DNA from: Cristatella mucedo
Lineage: Eukaryota; Bryozoa; Phylactolaemata; Cristatellidae
Assembly: GCA_009760855.2 (NCBI GenBank)
Contig: WPIO01000146.1
Span: 622,001 to 686,000 of the forward strand
Direction of reading: 5' to 3'
Length of the DNA stretch: 64,000 nt
How positions within the stretch are numbered: the stretch's first letter is position 1; every line of letters starts with the position of its first letter. The notes below the pieces were generated by a model. It saw only the letters and a list, made by a program, of their open reading frames with translations. It did no database searches and was not told the DNA's origin. Positions 45,754 through 58,330 of this stretch are shown here, in pieces. A program made the translations under genes and the position numbers.

Positions 45754-46185
45754 CTGTCTCGTTGTGGTGTTGGTCTCATTAGCAGGCACGGTTTCTACGA
45801 AAGGTGACTCATTCTATAATTATGAGCTTATCGCATAATTATGAGCACCTGATATGGTCAGCTTTCCTTGCGGCCCAGTTGCCAGCGGTGCGTCTTACTA
45901 ACCAGCATCTGTGAGTGGCGGCATGCTTTCGTTAACATGCTGATCTAAACTTGATTTGTGGCTTTATAGTGAATAGTACTCTACATTTCGCTACTGTTCG
46001 GGTGATCATTATCTTGCAGTCAGTTAAAAAGTCCACGCATACAGACTATATTCTCTTAAGGCGCTGTTACAGAGGGCTATATGGAAAAAGGCCTGGCAGT
46101 CAAGGCCCAATTGTATCGTGATAATAACTCAGTCACAAGGTCTCAGACTAGGGATAAGGAGCTGGCTCTTCACGACCCAGTTTTT
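45260..46185. other. No recognised gene
   Basis: Apart from the (TC)n tract nothing is recognised; open frames across it are compositional. Confidence 0.35.
45682..45752. repeat. (TC)n microsatellite, interrupted
   Basis: CT-rich run with a pure block at about 45714-45750. Confidence 0.9.
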
Positions 46186-46189
46186 GGTC

Positions 46190-47325
46190 TAGAGTCAATG
46201 CCGTCAATTGCCGTACATTTCTCCGGATTGAGTAGTCAGATCTGGTTTAAAGTATGTGCTTAGGCAGTTAGATGGTTTCGTGAAATGTGAATTGGAGCGT
46301 GGTGCAGCCGATTTCTTGTAGATTTGCCACGGGTTTCGGTATTGTTACCTGCCATTCCTATCACTCGCCATGCATTGCTGGCAGTTAAAGTGCAAATAGT
46401 TTAAAAGTTGTACAATGTCAATTTTAGCATAAAGAAATGTGAAATGCGATAGAAATTAACACTTCATACAGCCAATTTGTGGTCGATTTACCAAGGATCG
46501 TAGCAAATTGCTGCTTCTAGCCAAGCCGTTGCCGAGATTGCCATGCATCGCCAAGATTCTACGATGGCAAATGCTTAAAATAAAGTGGTTGAATTCAAAC
46601 AGCATACTCTTTAACATACATTTCAAATTGGATAATTTTGAAACCATTTTCAGGGCATTTGACATCGGATTGCTTGAGATTGCAGTACTGTCCCGGGCCA
46701 TTGCACTCGACAGCAGTACATTGCTGCCGTATGGTCAAGGCGATTACAGGGAAATTGTGCTACTACTGAATGACCGACGGTTGGAGCAACGTGATATCAC
46801 TTTAAGAACTTAAAATACAGGCATGTCGGTCTTTTAGAGGGGGTTTGTGATGGATTGACGTACTCGCCAGAGCCATTGCAGTCAATTGATGCACAAGGCA
46901 ACGGAAACTACGGCGAAATTGGGTGAGTACATAATAAGGGAGGGTAGAACAGTGTGCAATTATAATTAAAGCTTCTAGTGTAACCGTCCGGTCACTGGGA
47001 GGTGGATTGCAGCAGATTTAGCTGGATCAAAGTATGAGAACCTAAAGTTAGAGCCGATCACTTCATTGCATGAGAACGCATGTGCACAGAGGAGCAAAAT
47101 TATGTGGGTGCACTATAAACTGAGTCTTGTCTTATATGCAATGGTTTCTTTGCAGCAAATGTAATACAACTAGACAGAGATTGAGTTCTCTGAGGGTGCT
47201 TTATCAAGTTAGTTATTATTGTTATTAGAGCATGGCGATGGCAATTTCAGTATGATTTGCAGTGGGATAAAGTGAATTGAGGCATTTTTCACAGTCATTT
47301 TCAAACGATTGCCGAGCATTGCGGT
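46190..47325. repeat. Satellite-like array, ~175 bp monomers (array 2)
   Basis: The core recurs at 46206, 46362, 46536, 46708, 46883 and 47061 (intervals 156, 174, 172, 175, 178) and again near 47308 after a LINE-A tail. Successive monomers match those of 17598-18475 in order, including gtgaaatgcgat, gggcatt(c/t)gacatc and gagcaacgtg blocks. Confidence 0.75.
47140..47232 (+). mobile_element. Solo LINE-A tail inside the satellite
   Basis: ttgcagcaaatgtaatacaa, then gattgagttctctgagggtg and a TTA-rich end. No RT. The left arm of the hairpin is mutated. Confidence 0.65.
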
Positions 47326-47329
47326 TTGT

Positions 47330-47995
47330 CTTATGAATCTCCGTCTGTCAATCCAAAAAACCACGAAGACTATTTATGTATTATGCAAGAGAGTTTTGTA
47401 CATTGCACTCACGGCCTAAGCAGCTTTTGGAACGCATTCGGTAGCAAACAGACTTAATCTCAAGCAACAAAGAGAAATTAAGAAGCAAACCAGAGACAGG
47501 AGAGAAGCTGAGGTAGAGAGTCGTATGGAAGTAGCAGCTCAGGGCCGCTGAAAGGGATAAGCCAGCAGGAGAAAAAGTAGTTGTCCTCGCCTAAGAATCG
47601 GGGAATCGAGTTCTACAGTCTAGGACATGCAAAGCTAAAGCTTCTGTCGAAAGCGGTCTTTATGCAGAGGAATGGAACAGTTAATTTATTGTCGATCGAG
47701 GCCCTGAGGGTGCGATCAGGTAGAAACTGATGCAGCAGTTCAGCTAGGTACGAAGGAGCCAAGCCACAGAGGGCCTTGTGGGTCAGCATAAGAACTTTGC
47801 TCTGCATCCTTTGATTAACTGGCAGCTATGCTAGGTCTTTTAGCAAAGGAGATGCTTGCTCAAACCTCTGGGACTTGAAAACTAGCCTTGCAGCCATTTT
47901 CGTAGCCAGCTGCAGTGGCCTAGTGGCTTTCTTTAGTAGCCCGTCCAGAAGGAAATTATAATAATCCAGCCAAGACAGAACTAAGGAAATAGTTA
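47330..47995 (-). mobile_element. LINE family B 3' part
   Basis: Minus strand: RT thumb with SKVLMLTHKALCGLAPSYLA (about 47790), FDRSFSFACPRLWNS-like end (47610), 3'UTR down to 47330. The terminal tail (atctccgtctgtcaatcc) is partly kept. Confidence 0.8.
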
Positions 47996-48019
47996 CATTT
48001 TTTACAACCCACCGTGGAA

Positions 48020-50470
48020 GATCATGTCATGTCATGTATCTCCGTCAGTAACTCCACCAAGTCATAAAGACCATGTGGGTGATACGCAGGAGAGTTTTGC
48101 ATAGCGAGCTCACAGCCTATGCGGCTTTCCGTACGCATCCGGTAGCATAGCTCCTTATCTTAGATAATGATTACTGGTGACGGCAAGCTGTAGAAGCAGT
48201 CTTCTGAATCAAGCCATTACAATTTAGGCAGCTGTCAAAAACGATACCTAAATTTCGAGCACGTGATGGCCACACATCACCTTTTAGAAAGACAAAACCT
48301 TCTAATCCAGCCACAAGCTTAAGGTGTCCTATGAGCCAAAGTTCAGGGTCGTCTATTTGTAACTTCAAGATATTTTCAAAAATTCAGGATGAAATGTGGG
48401 CAAACAAAGAATTTAGTTTATCAGTTGCTGCTGCAGATTCCGACAGTTTGAATAACAAATACAGCGGAGTATTGTCAGTCTTAAAGGGATATCCTATTCC
48501 ATGGGCCTTAATCACTTTACCGAGGGGTGTAGTATAAACGGAGAACAGCAACGGACCAAAGACGGACAATCGACGGACTCCACGGGTGAACAGTCTTGCG
48601 TGTGAGTCCAGACCCCATACGACATGGAATGAGCACAATTAGAGAAGTACGATTTGAACCACGCCAGTGCCTCTTCGGCCAGACTAATTATTAAACTCGA
48701 TCGTTTAAATAGAAAATCGTGATCAATGGTGTCGAAGGCAACTGAGAGATCTAGCAGAGATAACAGAGAGATCTAGCAGAGCTAGGGCGGTAAAATTCCT
48801 GCCATCACTGCCACATACAATGTAATTTTTAATACGGACGAGAGCAGTTTCAGTGGAGTGCTGCACCTTGAACCATTATTGAAATGTATCAGACATTTTA
48901 TTATTTTGAATGTGTGCATCCAAGTGCTTAGCGACAACATTTTTAAGAATATTTGAAAAAAAGAAAGAAGGGAAACTAGGCTATAGTTTGCATGGACCTC
49001 TGTATCTAATCCAGGTCTTTAAATATAGGTCTAACTATTGCCTATTTGAAAGACTTGAGTACGACCCCTAATTCCAAAGAACCTTTGAATATTCCGGTTA
49101 TGGCAGTGCAAAGTTGGTCTGCCAGTGAGGACCACAGAGATGATGGTATATGGTCTTCAGGAGACGAGCTCTTTTTGCTAGATCTTATTAGCTAGCAACA
49201 TCGCCTGCAGATAGTTCAGAAAACCCTTTACGGGAAGTCAAAGGTCGTGATTCCACAATTGCTTTATACGGAGGGGACTTTTTGAAGGTACGAATGTGCA
49301 CAATTGCTTCAGTAAATAAGGCCAAAAATATTTTGACTGAACCGTTACCATCAGGGGAGTCAGACCTCTCAGCATTGACCAGTACATTTTTTACTGTCTT
49401 ATAAATCTGTTTTGGGTCGGACAGGCCGGAATTCAGTTTTCGAGGAAAAAACCATTGGCTTTTTAAGCTTCCGGGCGTAAACTCTAAGGACGACTTCAGA
49501 AATGACTAAATCTGCAACGGACCCTGATTTCTTAAAACGAAGTGTTAAGCCTATGGTTAACACTTCGTGTCTTTTGAGGTTTTTTGTAAATTGAAAGGAA
49601 TCTCCAGGACTCTGTACGCGGATAGAATAAACGGGAGCCTGCTTGCCAATAGCACGTTTACTGCATCAGCGAAGGTATCAAAGATGCCGGTCGAGTGTGG
49701 GTGCAGATCAAGAAGACCTGGATCACAAGCAGATTTCAAAACTGTCTATGTCAATGCTTTTAAGTTATGTTGCTGGACAAGTTCGACATTACTTGTACCT
49801 ACAAAGGAGCAGGAACACTAAACCAGACTGATCAATGACTCGAGAGGGTCAGTGGTATCACCACAAGAACAGTGGGGAAGACATCCTTTGTAGTCACTAG
49901 ACATTGCATATGGTCATCGATGCGGGTTTTGTGGTTTAACCTTTCGGACCAAACTACAATTCTTGAGACAGTCGAGAAATGAGCTAACCTGGCTGCTCAT
50001 AGGGTTGTCGATGTGAATACTTTAGTGTCAAGTACTCATTAACGGCCAGTCACACACATATTTTAGCAAGGAACTCCGTAAAATTCTCTAAAAATAACTT
50101 TACACAGCAGGAGGTCGGTTTATGACAACAGTGGGAGTCATTGTCTTTGATGTGGACCTGTATGCAACTGTTTCAAGCAATAGCACATGTGAAAAACTAT
50201 ATATAATAGTCAAAATATTCACGAACAACAGTTGCAACCCGCGGCTAAACTTGTAAGAAGGCATGGATCGATGGAATGAGAATCCGGGTTGGGTGGTCTC
50301 AGATAAACAGCTACTGGAGCAAAGCACCATCCAAGTTTCGGTAAGCAGAAATGCATTGAGGTTCTCCTGGACCACCAGATCGCGGATGAGTATCCCCTTG
50401 GTTTAAAGCGAGCCAACATTTAGTAGGCGAAATTTAAGAGGCTGTCCAACATCTGCGAGACGCCGAAATT
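48020..50470 (-). mobile_element. LINE family B, longest copy (endonuclease and RT)
   Basis: Minus strand, 5' to 3': AP endonuclease with LLTETW (about 50340), ETVAYRS and VINRPPA (about 50110), a diverged stretch, RT palm from about 49000 to 48700, the SVFGPLLFSVYTTPLGKVIK turn (about 48560) with the YADDTQLYL box decayed to FKTDNTPLYL (48480), RNLGIVFDSCL (48250), then a jump at about 48165 to the 3'UTR and a (CATGA)n-like tail at 48022. A duplicated agagatctagcagag lies at 48745-48780. APE-type CR1/L2 superfamily, distinct from family A. Not functional. Confidence 0.8.
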
Positions 50471-50934
50471 GGCTTGAATGCTGTCGGCATGTCGCCGGCC
50501 CGGCAGACGCAGGACCTTCGCATTTAAATTGAACCTCAACAACGGCCTCCGGTCAACGTTTCACAACATGCTGACGGACGGCAGGTGCGATTTTACCGCA
50601 ATGAGTAATATTCAGTCCTTTAAGTTTACGGGTCGTGTGTTTGATAGCTTAGCTGTGGATAGGGCGAACGCAGGATGCAGGAAGATTCTTATTGACCCAC
50701 CGAAGAGGTCCAGCTGGCAGGTATCGAGTAACGGCGACATCTCACTGTATGCTTGCTAAGTAGGTCTTGTTTTGTGTAGTATTGTGTGTATTTTCCAAGG
50801 GCAGCTCATAAATAGTCAAAGCGAAGATAGCAGTGGAATACCCAAAAATGGAGAAATCAGGTAAAGGTCCCCACCACACTAGGAGTCGCCCAAGGCCGCT
50901 CTCTAGAGTGGTGAGTAATTGAACACGATCGGAA
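50471..50934. other. Possible LINE-B 5' flank; otherwise nothing recognised
   Basis: May contain LINE-B sequence upstream of the endonuclease, but no second copy is available to compare. Confidence 0.3.
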
Positions 50935-51300
50935 AATTTCAACTTAAACCACGTCAGTGCCTCATCTGCCAGACAGCTCGTTGTTCACAATCGTTCAAGT
51001 AGTACATGGTGATCAATGTTCTCGACGGCTGCTGATAGATCTAGCAGAGCTAGGGCAGTGACATTCCGACGTTGTTGCCTCATAGAACGGCATGGTTGAC
51101 ATGAAGGAAAGCAGTTTCAGGAGAGTACTGCCTCTTGAACATCTATTGAAATGTTTTTGAAATTTTATTATTTTCAATACGTGCTTAGCAACAATATTTT
51201 CAAGAATCTTTGACAAAAAAGGATTGCAAGTGCGTGAGAATGCACACTTTGTTTTGGTTTTCGTGGGTATGCAAATAGCACTGCGAAACACTGCGAATTT
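50935..51300 (-). mobile_element. LINE family B RT fragment
   Basis: Parallel to 48660-48960: LSKILENIVAKHVLKI (51210), the STALLKL-type region and ALLDLSAAVENIDHH-like palm (51030). No 3'UTR or tail. Confidence 0.7.
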
Positions 51301-51339
51301 TAGTGCCTAATCAAAACTGAAGCTCTTCCCAATCTATTT

Positions 51340-51960
51340 CTGTTTTATGGTGGATTGTAGTCGATTTTGGTATGGGCCTGGACTGCTGCATTCGACTGGA
51401 GCTCATTACACGAAAATGGCAGTGCTAATGAAAGTGAAATTGTGTAAATGCAATTTTCACACAGCATACTGTCGCATACAAACAAAGACGGGCTTTTCGC
51501 ACAGGATTTCTTCCGTTGAGCCGAGGAATGCAGTTGATCGCGGTGGATTGAGGTATTCGCCCCGGTCACTGCCACTTCATTTAAGGTAACTTCACAAGAA
51601 AGTGTAATCGCAATCGAGTTTACATTTCTGGGTATATGTTAATGTGGCCTAGTTTCATATTCCAAGCTTTTTGGAGATTTCTTGAGCTGATTTGTGGTTG
51701 AATTGAATGTAAGTTTGTATAGGTAACTCAAATTAATTTTAGTTAAAGATAATAAAAATACATTTGATAAGCGCACTCACAGAACTCGATCTCTTTCAAG
51801 GCGATTATAGTCGATTGTAATACAGGGCCCCTGAGTTGCAGCTAATTTGCATAAGTGAAGGTGTGCACGATGAAATGAATTTTGTGAATAGATAGAATCG
51901 AACGTGTACTAAAATATCAGCCCAAAATATGAGCTCGGGAATGTCAGTAGCGGGTAAATT
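51340..51960. repeat. Satellite-like monomers with a LINE-A tail
   Basis: ggtggattgtagtcgatttt (51349), gatcgcggtggattgaggta (51537) and the cgaacgtgtacta block (51899) belong to the ~175 bp family. A LINE-A tail in minus orientation (51745-51815, tttgataagcgcactcacag) sits inside. Confidence 0.6.
51745..51815 (-). mobile_element. Solo LINE-A tail inside satellite
   Basis: ataataaaaat end and hairpin-derived sequence only; immediately followed by satellite. Confidence 0.55.
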
Positions 51961-53186
51961 TTAGCCCAATCGCAGTTTATTTAGGTAAGTCGTCAAAATG
52001 CAAAGATAATATGCAATGCTAGCACACCCTATCCCTTAATTTAATCCTCAGCTAATTCTTATATGTATCAAAAAAGATCCTGTTTTAACGCTCAAGTAAA
52101 GCAGACGCTTAGTTATACTAGCTTTGATCCGGTGATCAGAAGTAATGACTTCCGGTTACCATCTCTGAATTTGTTCGGTTGCTAGATATAATTGATCTCT
52201 CGATGTGCTGGTCTAGATGAAGACGCACAGAGACTAGCTGCACAACATCCGGGTAGTGTTTTCTCTCGTAGGTGACCTGCTAAGGTGAGTGACCTAACTG
52301 CAAGCGTATACAAGGCAGTCATAAAATTATTGATGAGCTTGCCAAGGTCTCGGTTGCCCAAACAACTGGCTTACAGCCCAGCAAGTCCTCAGTTATGGTA
52401 AGCTCGAAGCTGGTTACTGTCGTGATCTGTGGCCAGCCAATAATTTTCAGCAACCCCACCCATTACTACCTCCCACAGCTATGGCTTCTCTTGGCCATAC
52501 GGAGTCTATCAAACGGGGGTACTAACATTGCCTTGTTCAGTTACTGTGTCTTCGGCTGCAGCAGCACTAGTGGAGTCTCACGGTGACATGAAGACACAAG
52601 CGGGCGAACATAAGTAGTAAACGAGACTCTGCTCCCTTATTCCCCAGTGAGGTACATATACGAGCTGGGGCTGACCACAGATACGTGAGTGCATCTTTGG
52701 TGGGCCACATGCTGATGTCAAAGGCTGCTTGGTTCAACCACCCACCGCTGGCGTGGCATGTACTAGCGGCCGGAAAGCAGCAGGCTCACACAACAGCCTT
52801 CAGAAAGGTACTCGCCTTCGGCTGCTATGTTTAACAACTAGCTTCCAGAAAATGACTCACCTTCGGCTGCTATGTATCTCCTTTAGTCGGCGGGCAGGCA
52901 GCTCGAGTGGCTACAACAGCGAATTCTGTCCGGGTATCTTGTGCAAGCAAGCAGTCGTGGTTATTGATTTCTGGATGGAGGAGAGCTCTAATTAGATCCA
53001 TCGTGGCACGGCTGGTGCAACCCCAACGTTATTGACTGGTTGGAACGTTAGTTGTGCATGCAGGCTTACTTACCGCCCCCTGATATAGATAATTGGTCAT
53101 TAGCAAGGGCGGAGTGACTGAAGAATGCTTCGCTAAAAGATAGGCCAGGTCCCTGGCAGCAGCGGGTGATCCAAGCTCCCAGTGTG
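51961..53186. other. No recognised feature
   Basis: The right end may belong to the hAT element whose transposase starts near 53187. An imperfect local duplication (actcgccttcggctgctatg and actcaccttcggctgctatg) lies at 52811 and 52857. Confidence 0.4.
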
Positions 53187-53825
53187 CGAAAGGTTGACCT
53201 GGAACTACATACCTTCAACCCCAGATGGACCTATGTGTTATTCTTCTTTCAACGCGTCGACAAAGCCCAGCGCTTAGTATACAACGACGCTTAGAGCACT
53301 TTCAAGTCGTCGAACCTCAAGGGGCATTTCTAGGTCAACTACGAGTACCCGGACAGACACTTCACCTAGGATGAGCTGAAGACTAGGGCTGCTGGTTTGC
53401 AGTCACGGTTGGATCAGCGATCGTCTCTCTTTGAGATGCTGGCCGCCATAAGCTTCCGACGCTGCTGAGCGGCCCGCTCGTGCTTCCTACGAATTGCCTT
53501 TGTTGATTTCGACCAAAATGCATCACTTCACTGATGGAGAATTGGTGATGGAATGTATACCTGCTGCGGCCGACTTCATTTTTGCCGAGCATCACGACGC
53601 TTTCGAGGCTTGCTGTCTCGCTGTCTGCCTGTGCTGTGACTCGACGCTTAGAGGACATAGCCGAAAAAACTTTGAGATGATTGCCGTCGCCTTGGAAGAG
53701 AGCTGTGATATCAAGACACTGCACATGTTTGTGCGTAGCGTAACATAAGACCTGGAGGTAGTCGAGGAGTTTCCCATCCTCGTCCCAATGAAGGAAATGA
53801 CAACCGGTAGAGATGTCCGCAAATG
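53187..53825 (+). pseudogene. hAT transposase relic, N-terminal half (BED finger)
   Basis: The frame from 53187 reads RKVDLELHTFNPRWTYVLFF and SSNLKGHF, aligning with the BED-type zinc finger of the ZBED5/GTF2IRD2 group of hAT-derived proteins; the zinc-binding cysteines are lost. After frameshifts, IAVALEESCDIKTLHMFVRS (53680) and the VVEEFPILVPMKEMTTGRDV region (53757) match the start of the hAT catalytic domain (xALDEST..). Stops at 53272, 53329 and 53746. A SINE interrupts it at 53826. Confidence 0.75.
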
Positions 53826-54010
53826 GTGAGCTGTGATGGCACACTAGGTAAGGTGCTTGCTTTCATGACCTCGGTCCCGAGGTCGTGGGTTTGATTCCTG
53901 TGGTTGGCGATTATTTATCGCCACTGCAAGCGGTGGTGATAGCCGTAAAGGCTCTTCTGTCGCTATACAAAAAGAGGCTCTTTAATCAGCTAGGTTTAAT
54001 TATTTATTGA
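53826..54010 (+). mobile_element. tRNA-derived SINE with hairpin body (copy 2)
   Basis: A box gatggcacactaggtaaggt (53834) and B box gggtttgattcc (53888), body tatcgccactgcaagcggtg and so on with the same two hairpins as 28672-28858, AT-rich end. The insertion splits the hAT coding sequence, which fixes its boundaries well. Confidence 0.8.
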
Positions 54011-54640
54011 TAGGCCTCCTACCGGCTGTAAGTGGTCTTGACCTGTCAAAGCTCGTCTCGGTAACTACTGAGTGTCTCGGTGACTACTGACTGCCATGGT
54101 TGGATCTACCAAAGGATTTTCGCAGCTGCTGATCGACCACTGCCGCTCTTTGGGCTGTGCATAGGAGATATACAAGGAGCCCTGTATCAATTACCAGGAG
54201 GCACTGTGTGTGCCAAAGCGACAAGCATGAAAGACGTTATGTCTGTTTTTGTTAAGCAAATGAAGGCAGTGCTTGCTCGAACTATCAACCACGGCATCTT
54301 CAAGCGTATCTGTGAAGCTGCAAAGGCTGATTACGGCGATCTGCTTTAGAACACTGAGCTGTGCTGACTCAGTCGCGGCAACTTAGTTTCCGCTCCGTAC
54401 CACGAGATTCCTTCCTTCGTCTGTGAGAGGGGCCTCAAAGGCTTCGGAATGTTCTCTCACAAGGTTTGGCTTCACCAGTTCGGTTTTTCCACTGATTTCA
54501 GCTTTTATCTTAATGAACTTAACCTGAAGCTGCGAGAACTTGAAGTCATCGTGAACATGGAAGCTCACGTGTGGGCATGCGAAAAAAGCCGGTTATATGG
54601 GAGAAACAGCTGTATAAGGGAGGCTACATCCCTTTACCGC
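54011..54640 (+). pseudogene. hAT transposase relic, C-terminal half
   Basis: Continues with AVSGLDLSKLVSVTTE (54018), a relic of the TTDGAPAM motif, then GGTVCAKATSMKDVMSVFVK and the ARTINHGIFKRICEAAKADY block (54270). YGDLL is followed by a decayed TEVRWLSRG motif (LSRGNL at 54369). DFSFYLNELNLKLRELE (54493) closes it. These are hallmark blocks of ZBED5/GTF2IRD2-type hAT proteins. The final dimerisation region is missing. A small duplication (gtctcgg(t)aactactga) near 54055 shifts the frame. Confidence 0.8.
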
Positions 54641-56540
54641 ACCTCGCCTAGTGTGGTGCAGTTCTCGTTGATAACGAAGAAAGCGCCATTGTGAGTATCA
54701 TTAAAACCCGATATTATTGCCATCTCTAAGGACATGCCCCATCATGTTTTCCATTGAGAAAACTATATATTGGAATAACAAACCTTTCCTTGGACTCATT
54801 GTTCCTTCCGGCCTAGTGTACCTACTTGAACTCCTGAAATGGCTTAATAGTTCACAAAGTTTAACGACCTCTGCCCTAGCCGTTTCGACACAGTGATCCA
54901 ATTTTCATTGTCGCTGTTAAAGAATCCCATTTATTAATTGCCTAACTACCATAACATGAAATATGGCACCAGTGACTAGTTCTATGGGCTCTATAGGAGT
55001 TTGAGATTATGCATGAAGTGAGGCACAATCCAAACCTCCCTTTAAGGTCTGGTTAATCTAGCTAAGACATTATTTGGAAGTATGCTAAAGGCAAATAAAA
55101 AAAATCTTTAAAATTCACCAAATACTGGCAGTTAATCATAAACGTTCCAGCTAGAAAGTAGGCAGCTGTATGTAGCCATTCGGAGCTAAATTTACTCGTA
55201 TTTTAGATTACTACTCAGTACATTCTTCTATTAAAATCAGTATTTACGTCAAGGCACTGCAATTATCTTTCTGAGATTCATGAAAGGTCAATATCTGTGA
55301 GCTAACTATCTAGGTCATGCAACTTTTACAATATCCTAGCCTAAGTACAGGCCACCAACGAAACAAATAGTACCTCATTTCCTGAACTTCTAAGTTATGT
55401 CACTTACTCTATGGAGGCTATTCTGGTTGAGATCTAGTTAATTTTAGCAAGACATGTAATTTAAAATAGAAACACAAACGTTTAGTGGTTACTGTTACGT
55501 GAAGCGATTTTTAGTAACACCAGCTATACTATTACTCATGCGACCGAGGCTGCAGCTTAAAAGTGAAGCATGATCGTGGTGCTCCATAAAGATGGCTGAT
55601 AACTCGAAATACAGACCCTAATGAAGTGAGGTGAATGTGCACAAGTTCCCAATTTTTAAAACGAGGAAGACCTTCTGTGAACAGCCAACCTTCAGTTAAA
55701 AGGCGAGCTATTGAGCGGCTTAAGATAAACAGGTAGACAGTATTCCGGATGGTAATGTATTACACTTACAATCGGTTGGTGCAACTAGCATAGGAAAAAA
55801 GCTCCAGTTATGGGAAGACGCTCTGCTGCAGACCGAATGGTCAAATTTTAACAATGTAACCTGAGTATGTCGCTACTGAGCCTAGCTAACTTTACGTCTC
55901 CAAAAGAAATTTTAGCCACATTTCTGATGGCAAGATTTGTGTAAATTTTAAAGTGCTGTTAGCTATATCTTTTCTTGAATGGCGTATTGTAAGAAACGCA
56001 TCAGTCTATTGTTAGTTTCGCGTCAGGGTTAATAGTTTCCCATAATAACTATTACTATTTGTTGCATTTGAATCTAAGGTTATCTCAGTACTGAATTCAC
56101 TAATTGTATTTGAGTATAAGGTTATATCAGTACTGAATTCACTAGGTCATCATCTAAGGGAAGGCAATGGACTCACCTCCATTGGTGAGTGCAAAGACAA
56201 GTTATAAAACTGAAACACTTTAGAGTGGCTGCTTACAAGGTGCATTTTGCAGGAATAACCTTTTTTTTTAAAGATAGTACACATGCTCTTCCACTCGTAT
56301 TACAAGATGACCAGCGATCTAACTCTTAAATCTGTGGACGTGAAGTGAAAATACCATTAAAGGGCATTGTAATTGCTACGTTGTGCCTTAACTAAATTAT
56401 TTCTATTTTATCGAGAGAGTGGCATTCAATTCATCTATTAAATATCCTTCGTTCAGCTTCTTAGTCCATTGTGTTACTTCACATTCCAGAGAAAGTGCTA
56501 TTGAAAAAGGCTAATCTAACTTGCAAACAATATTGAGCTT
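54641..56540. other. No recognised feature
   Basis: AT-rich unique-looking sequence with a 42 bp duplication at 56064. hAT terminal inverted repeats were looked for and not found. Confidence 0.4.
56064..56144. repeat. 42 bp tandem duplication
   Basis: gcatttgaatctaaggttat and gtatttgagtataaggttat begin units at 56064 and 56106; both end cagtactgaattcacta. Confidence 0.8.
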
Positions 56541-56544
56541 TAAG

Positions 56545-57280
56545 CAATTACCGTGAAGTCTATGTCGGTCCATGCATTTGTGACATCCCGTCTTGACTTC
56601 TGTAACTCATTTCTTGCTGGCCTACCGGCATATGAAATCAGGCGATTACAGATGGTGCACAACTCCCAAGCTAGGCTTGTCTGTCGTGAGCATAGCAGTT
56701 GCCACATCACACCACTTCTCGCCGACCTGCACTGGCTACCAGTCAAGCAACGGATCAACTTCAAGGTATTGTAGCTCACTTTTAGTTCACTTCATTCTTC
56801 AGCTCCAGCATATTTATCAGATCTAATCCCCCACCAGGCCAAGCATCGAACCACCCGCTTTTCGGAATCCAACAGTTTACAAATACCTCGTACAAACCAC
56901 GAATCCTTCGGAGACCGTGCAATTAGTTGGAATGCTCCCGAAGCCTGGAACTCCCTCCCGACTTGCCTCCGAACATCCCTTGACTCGACCACATTTATAA
57001 AGAACTTAGAAAAACATCTATTTAGGAGAGAACTTGGTGGGTCCCTGTGATCAGTCCTTGATGTTCTCATGCTTGCTGACATGGGCATGCTACGGCTACC
57101 CAGATTTGCATGCTGACCCTGTGCATGTCACCCCTAACCATGCTATTCATGTTTATCAAGCATGATAATACTCACCATTCAATCGCTCCTCACTTTGCAG
57201 CAAATTTGAAGCGCCTAGAGAGAGATTGAGTTCTCCGAGGGCGCTTTATCCAGTGCAATATTAATATTAATATTATAAAA
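56545..57280 (+). mobile_element. LINE family A, 5'-truncated copy
   Basis: RT thumb (CNSFLAGLPAYEIRRLQMVH, LHWLPVKQRINF), 3'UTR, good hairpin tail (57210-57255) and ATTAATATTAATATT end. The frame ends with a stop at 56772 (TAG). Confidence 0.8.
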
Positions 57281-57544
57281 TGACATTATAGCACAACTGC
57301 TACAGATATCCTAGTATTTAGCAATCCAAATAAATGTTCTTATTAGGCAGCAACCGTTATTCATCCTTACAAGATATTTATATAAAACTTTATGATTATG
57401 CAGTCTTGTTCTATCTAATCCACTAATTGATGTCATTGTTTGAATGTTTACATGCACATTATCAGCAGAAGCAAGCACGCAAAATACAATTAGTGCTTAC
57501 ACAGAAAATCTGTAAGAAACAGGCTAGTTTTATCGCCTGCTGAA

Positions 57545-57930
57545 ATTACACCAAATTAGGTGATATCTTTAATCTGAAGTCGGGGGATTTGTTGGCTTTT
57601 GAAGCATGTGAACTCAAAGCAAAGTCATGAGAAGAGACAAGATTGGTGAAATAATTAGTTAAGAATCTCTGGTAAGAACGTCGGATCGTGCAATTCAAAG
57701 CCTGGATAGGAAGTGTATCTGATATATATGATTCAAAATTAATGGACACGGGAGTATATGACAAAACTTGCAACTCGACATGCTGCTTGATGTGAAGCCG
57801 GAGAACTTCTACGATATGTGGCGTGATGTGGCAGTCGCAATGCCTATGAAAACTATATTAGCTGCGAAGTTGTGCACCATATTCACTTAGCATATTGTTA
57901 AGACAGAAAGCCAAAATGTAATATGACTCA
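57545..57930 (-). mobile_element. LINE family A-related RT fragment, diverged
   Basis: Minus strand: VSINFESYISDTLPIQALNC (57750), and SSHASKANKSPDFRLK; parallel to the RT thumb and C-terminus of family A. No tail. Confidence 0.55.
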
Positions 57931-58026
57931 TTGAAGTGTAGTAGGAATGTTATTACGTCAAAACTGCATTAATCTGTTTGACTGTGACCCAATTCTATGG
58001 TATACTTACCTAAGCATGTCGGAGAT

Positions 58027-58028
<2 letters not shown>

Positions 58029-58101
<73 letters not shown>

Positions 58102-58110
58102 AGAGAGAGA
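58029..58110. repeat. (GA)n microsatellite, interrupted
   Basis: Two GA blocks separated by ggagagattg. Open frames of alternating E and R are compositional. Confidence 0.95.
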
Positions 58111-58189
58111 GCCTATGCGGTCGTCTAGGGGAGATCATTAAGAAATAAGACAGTCGTGTTACTGGCACATATAAGCTATAATAACAATA

Positions 58190-58330
58190 ATTATAATATT
58201 GCACTTGATAAAGCGCCCTCAGAGAACTTAATCTCTTTCTAGGCGCTTTACATTTGCTGCAAAGTGATACGCAATAGAATAGTAAGTAAAATCATGCTTG
58301 AAAAACAAACAAAATGATTAATATGGTTAC
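58190..58330 (-). mobile_element. LINE family A 3' end only, young
   Basis: TAA-rich end, perfect hairpin and the first about 90 bases of 3'UTR, almost identical to 19192-19340. It stops abruptly at tggttacacg, a very short 5'-truncated insertion. Confidence 0.8.

Noticed and set aside
58010-58204. Serine/leucine-rich minus-strand frame
   Set aside because: Generated by the (GA)n microsatellite.
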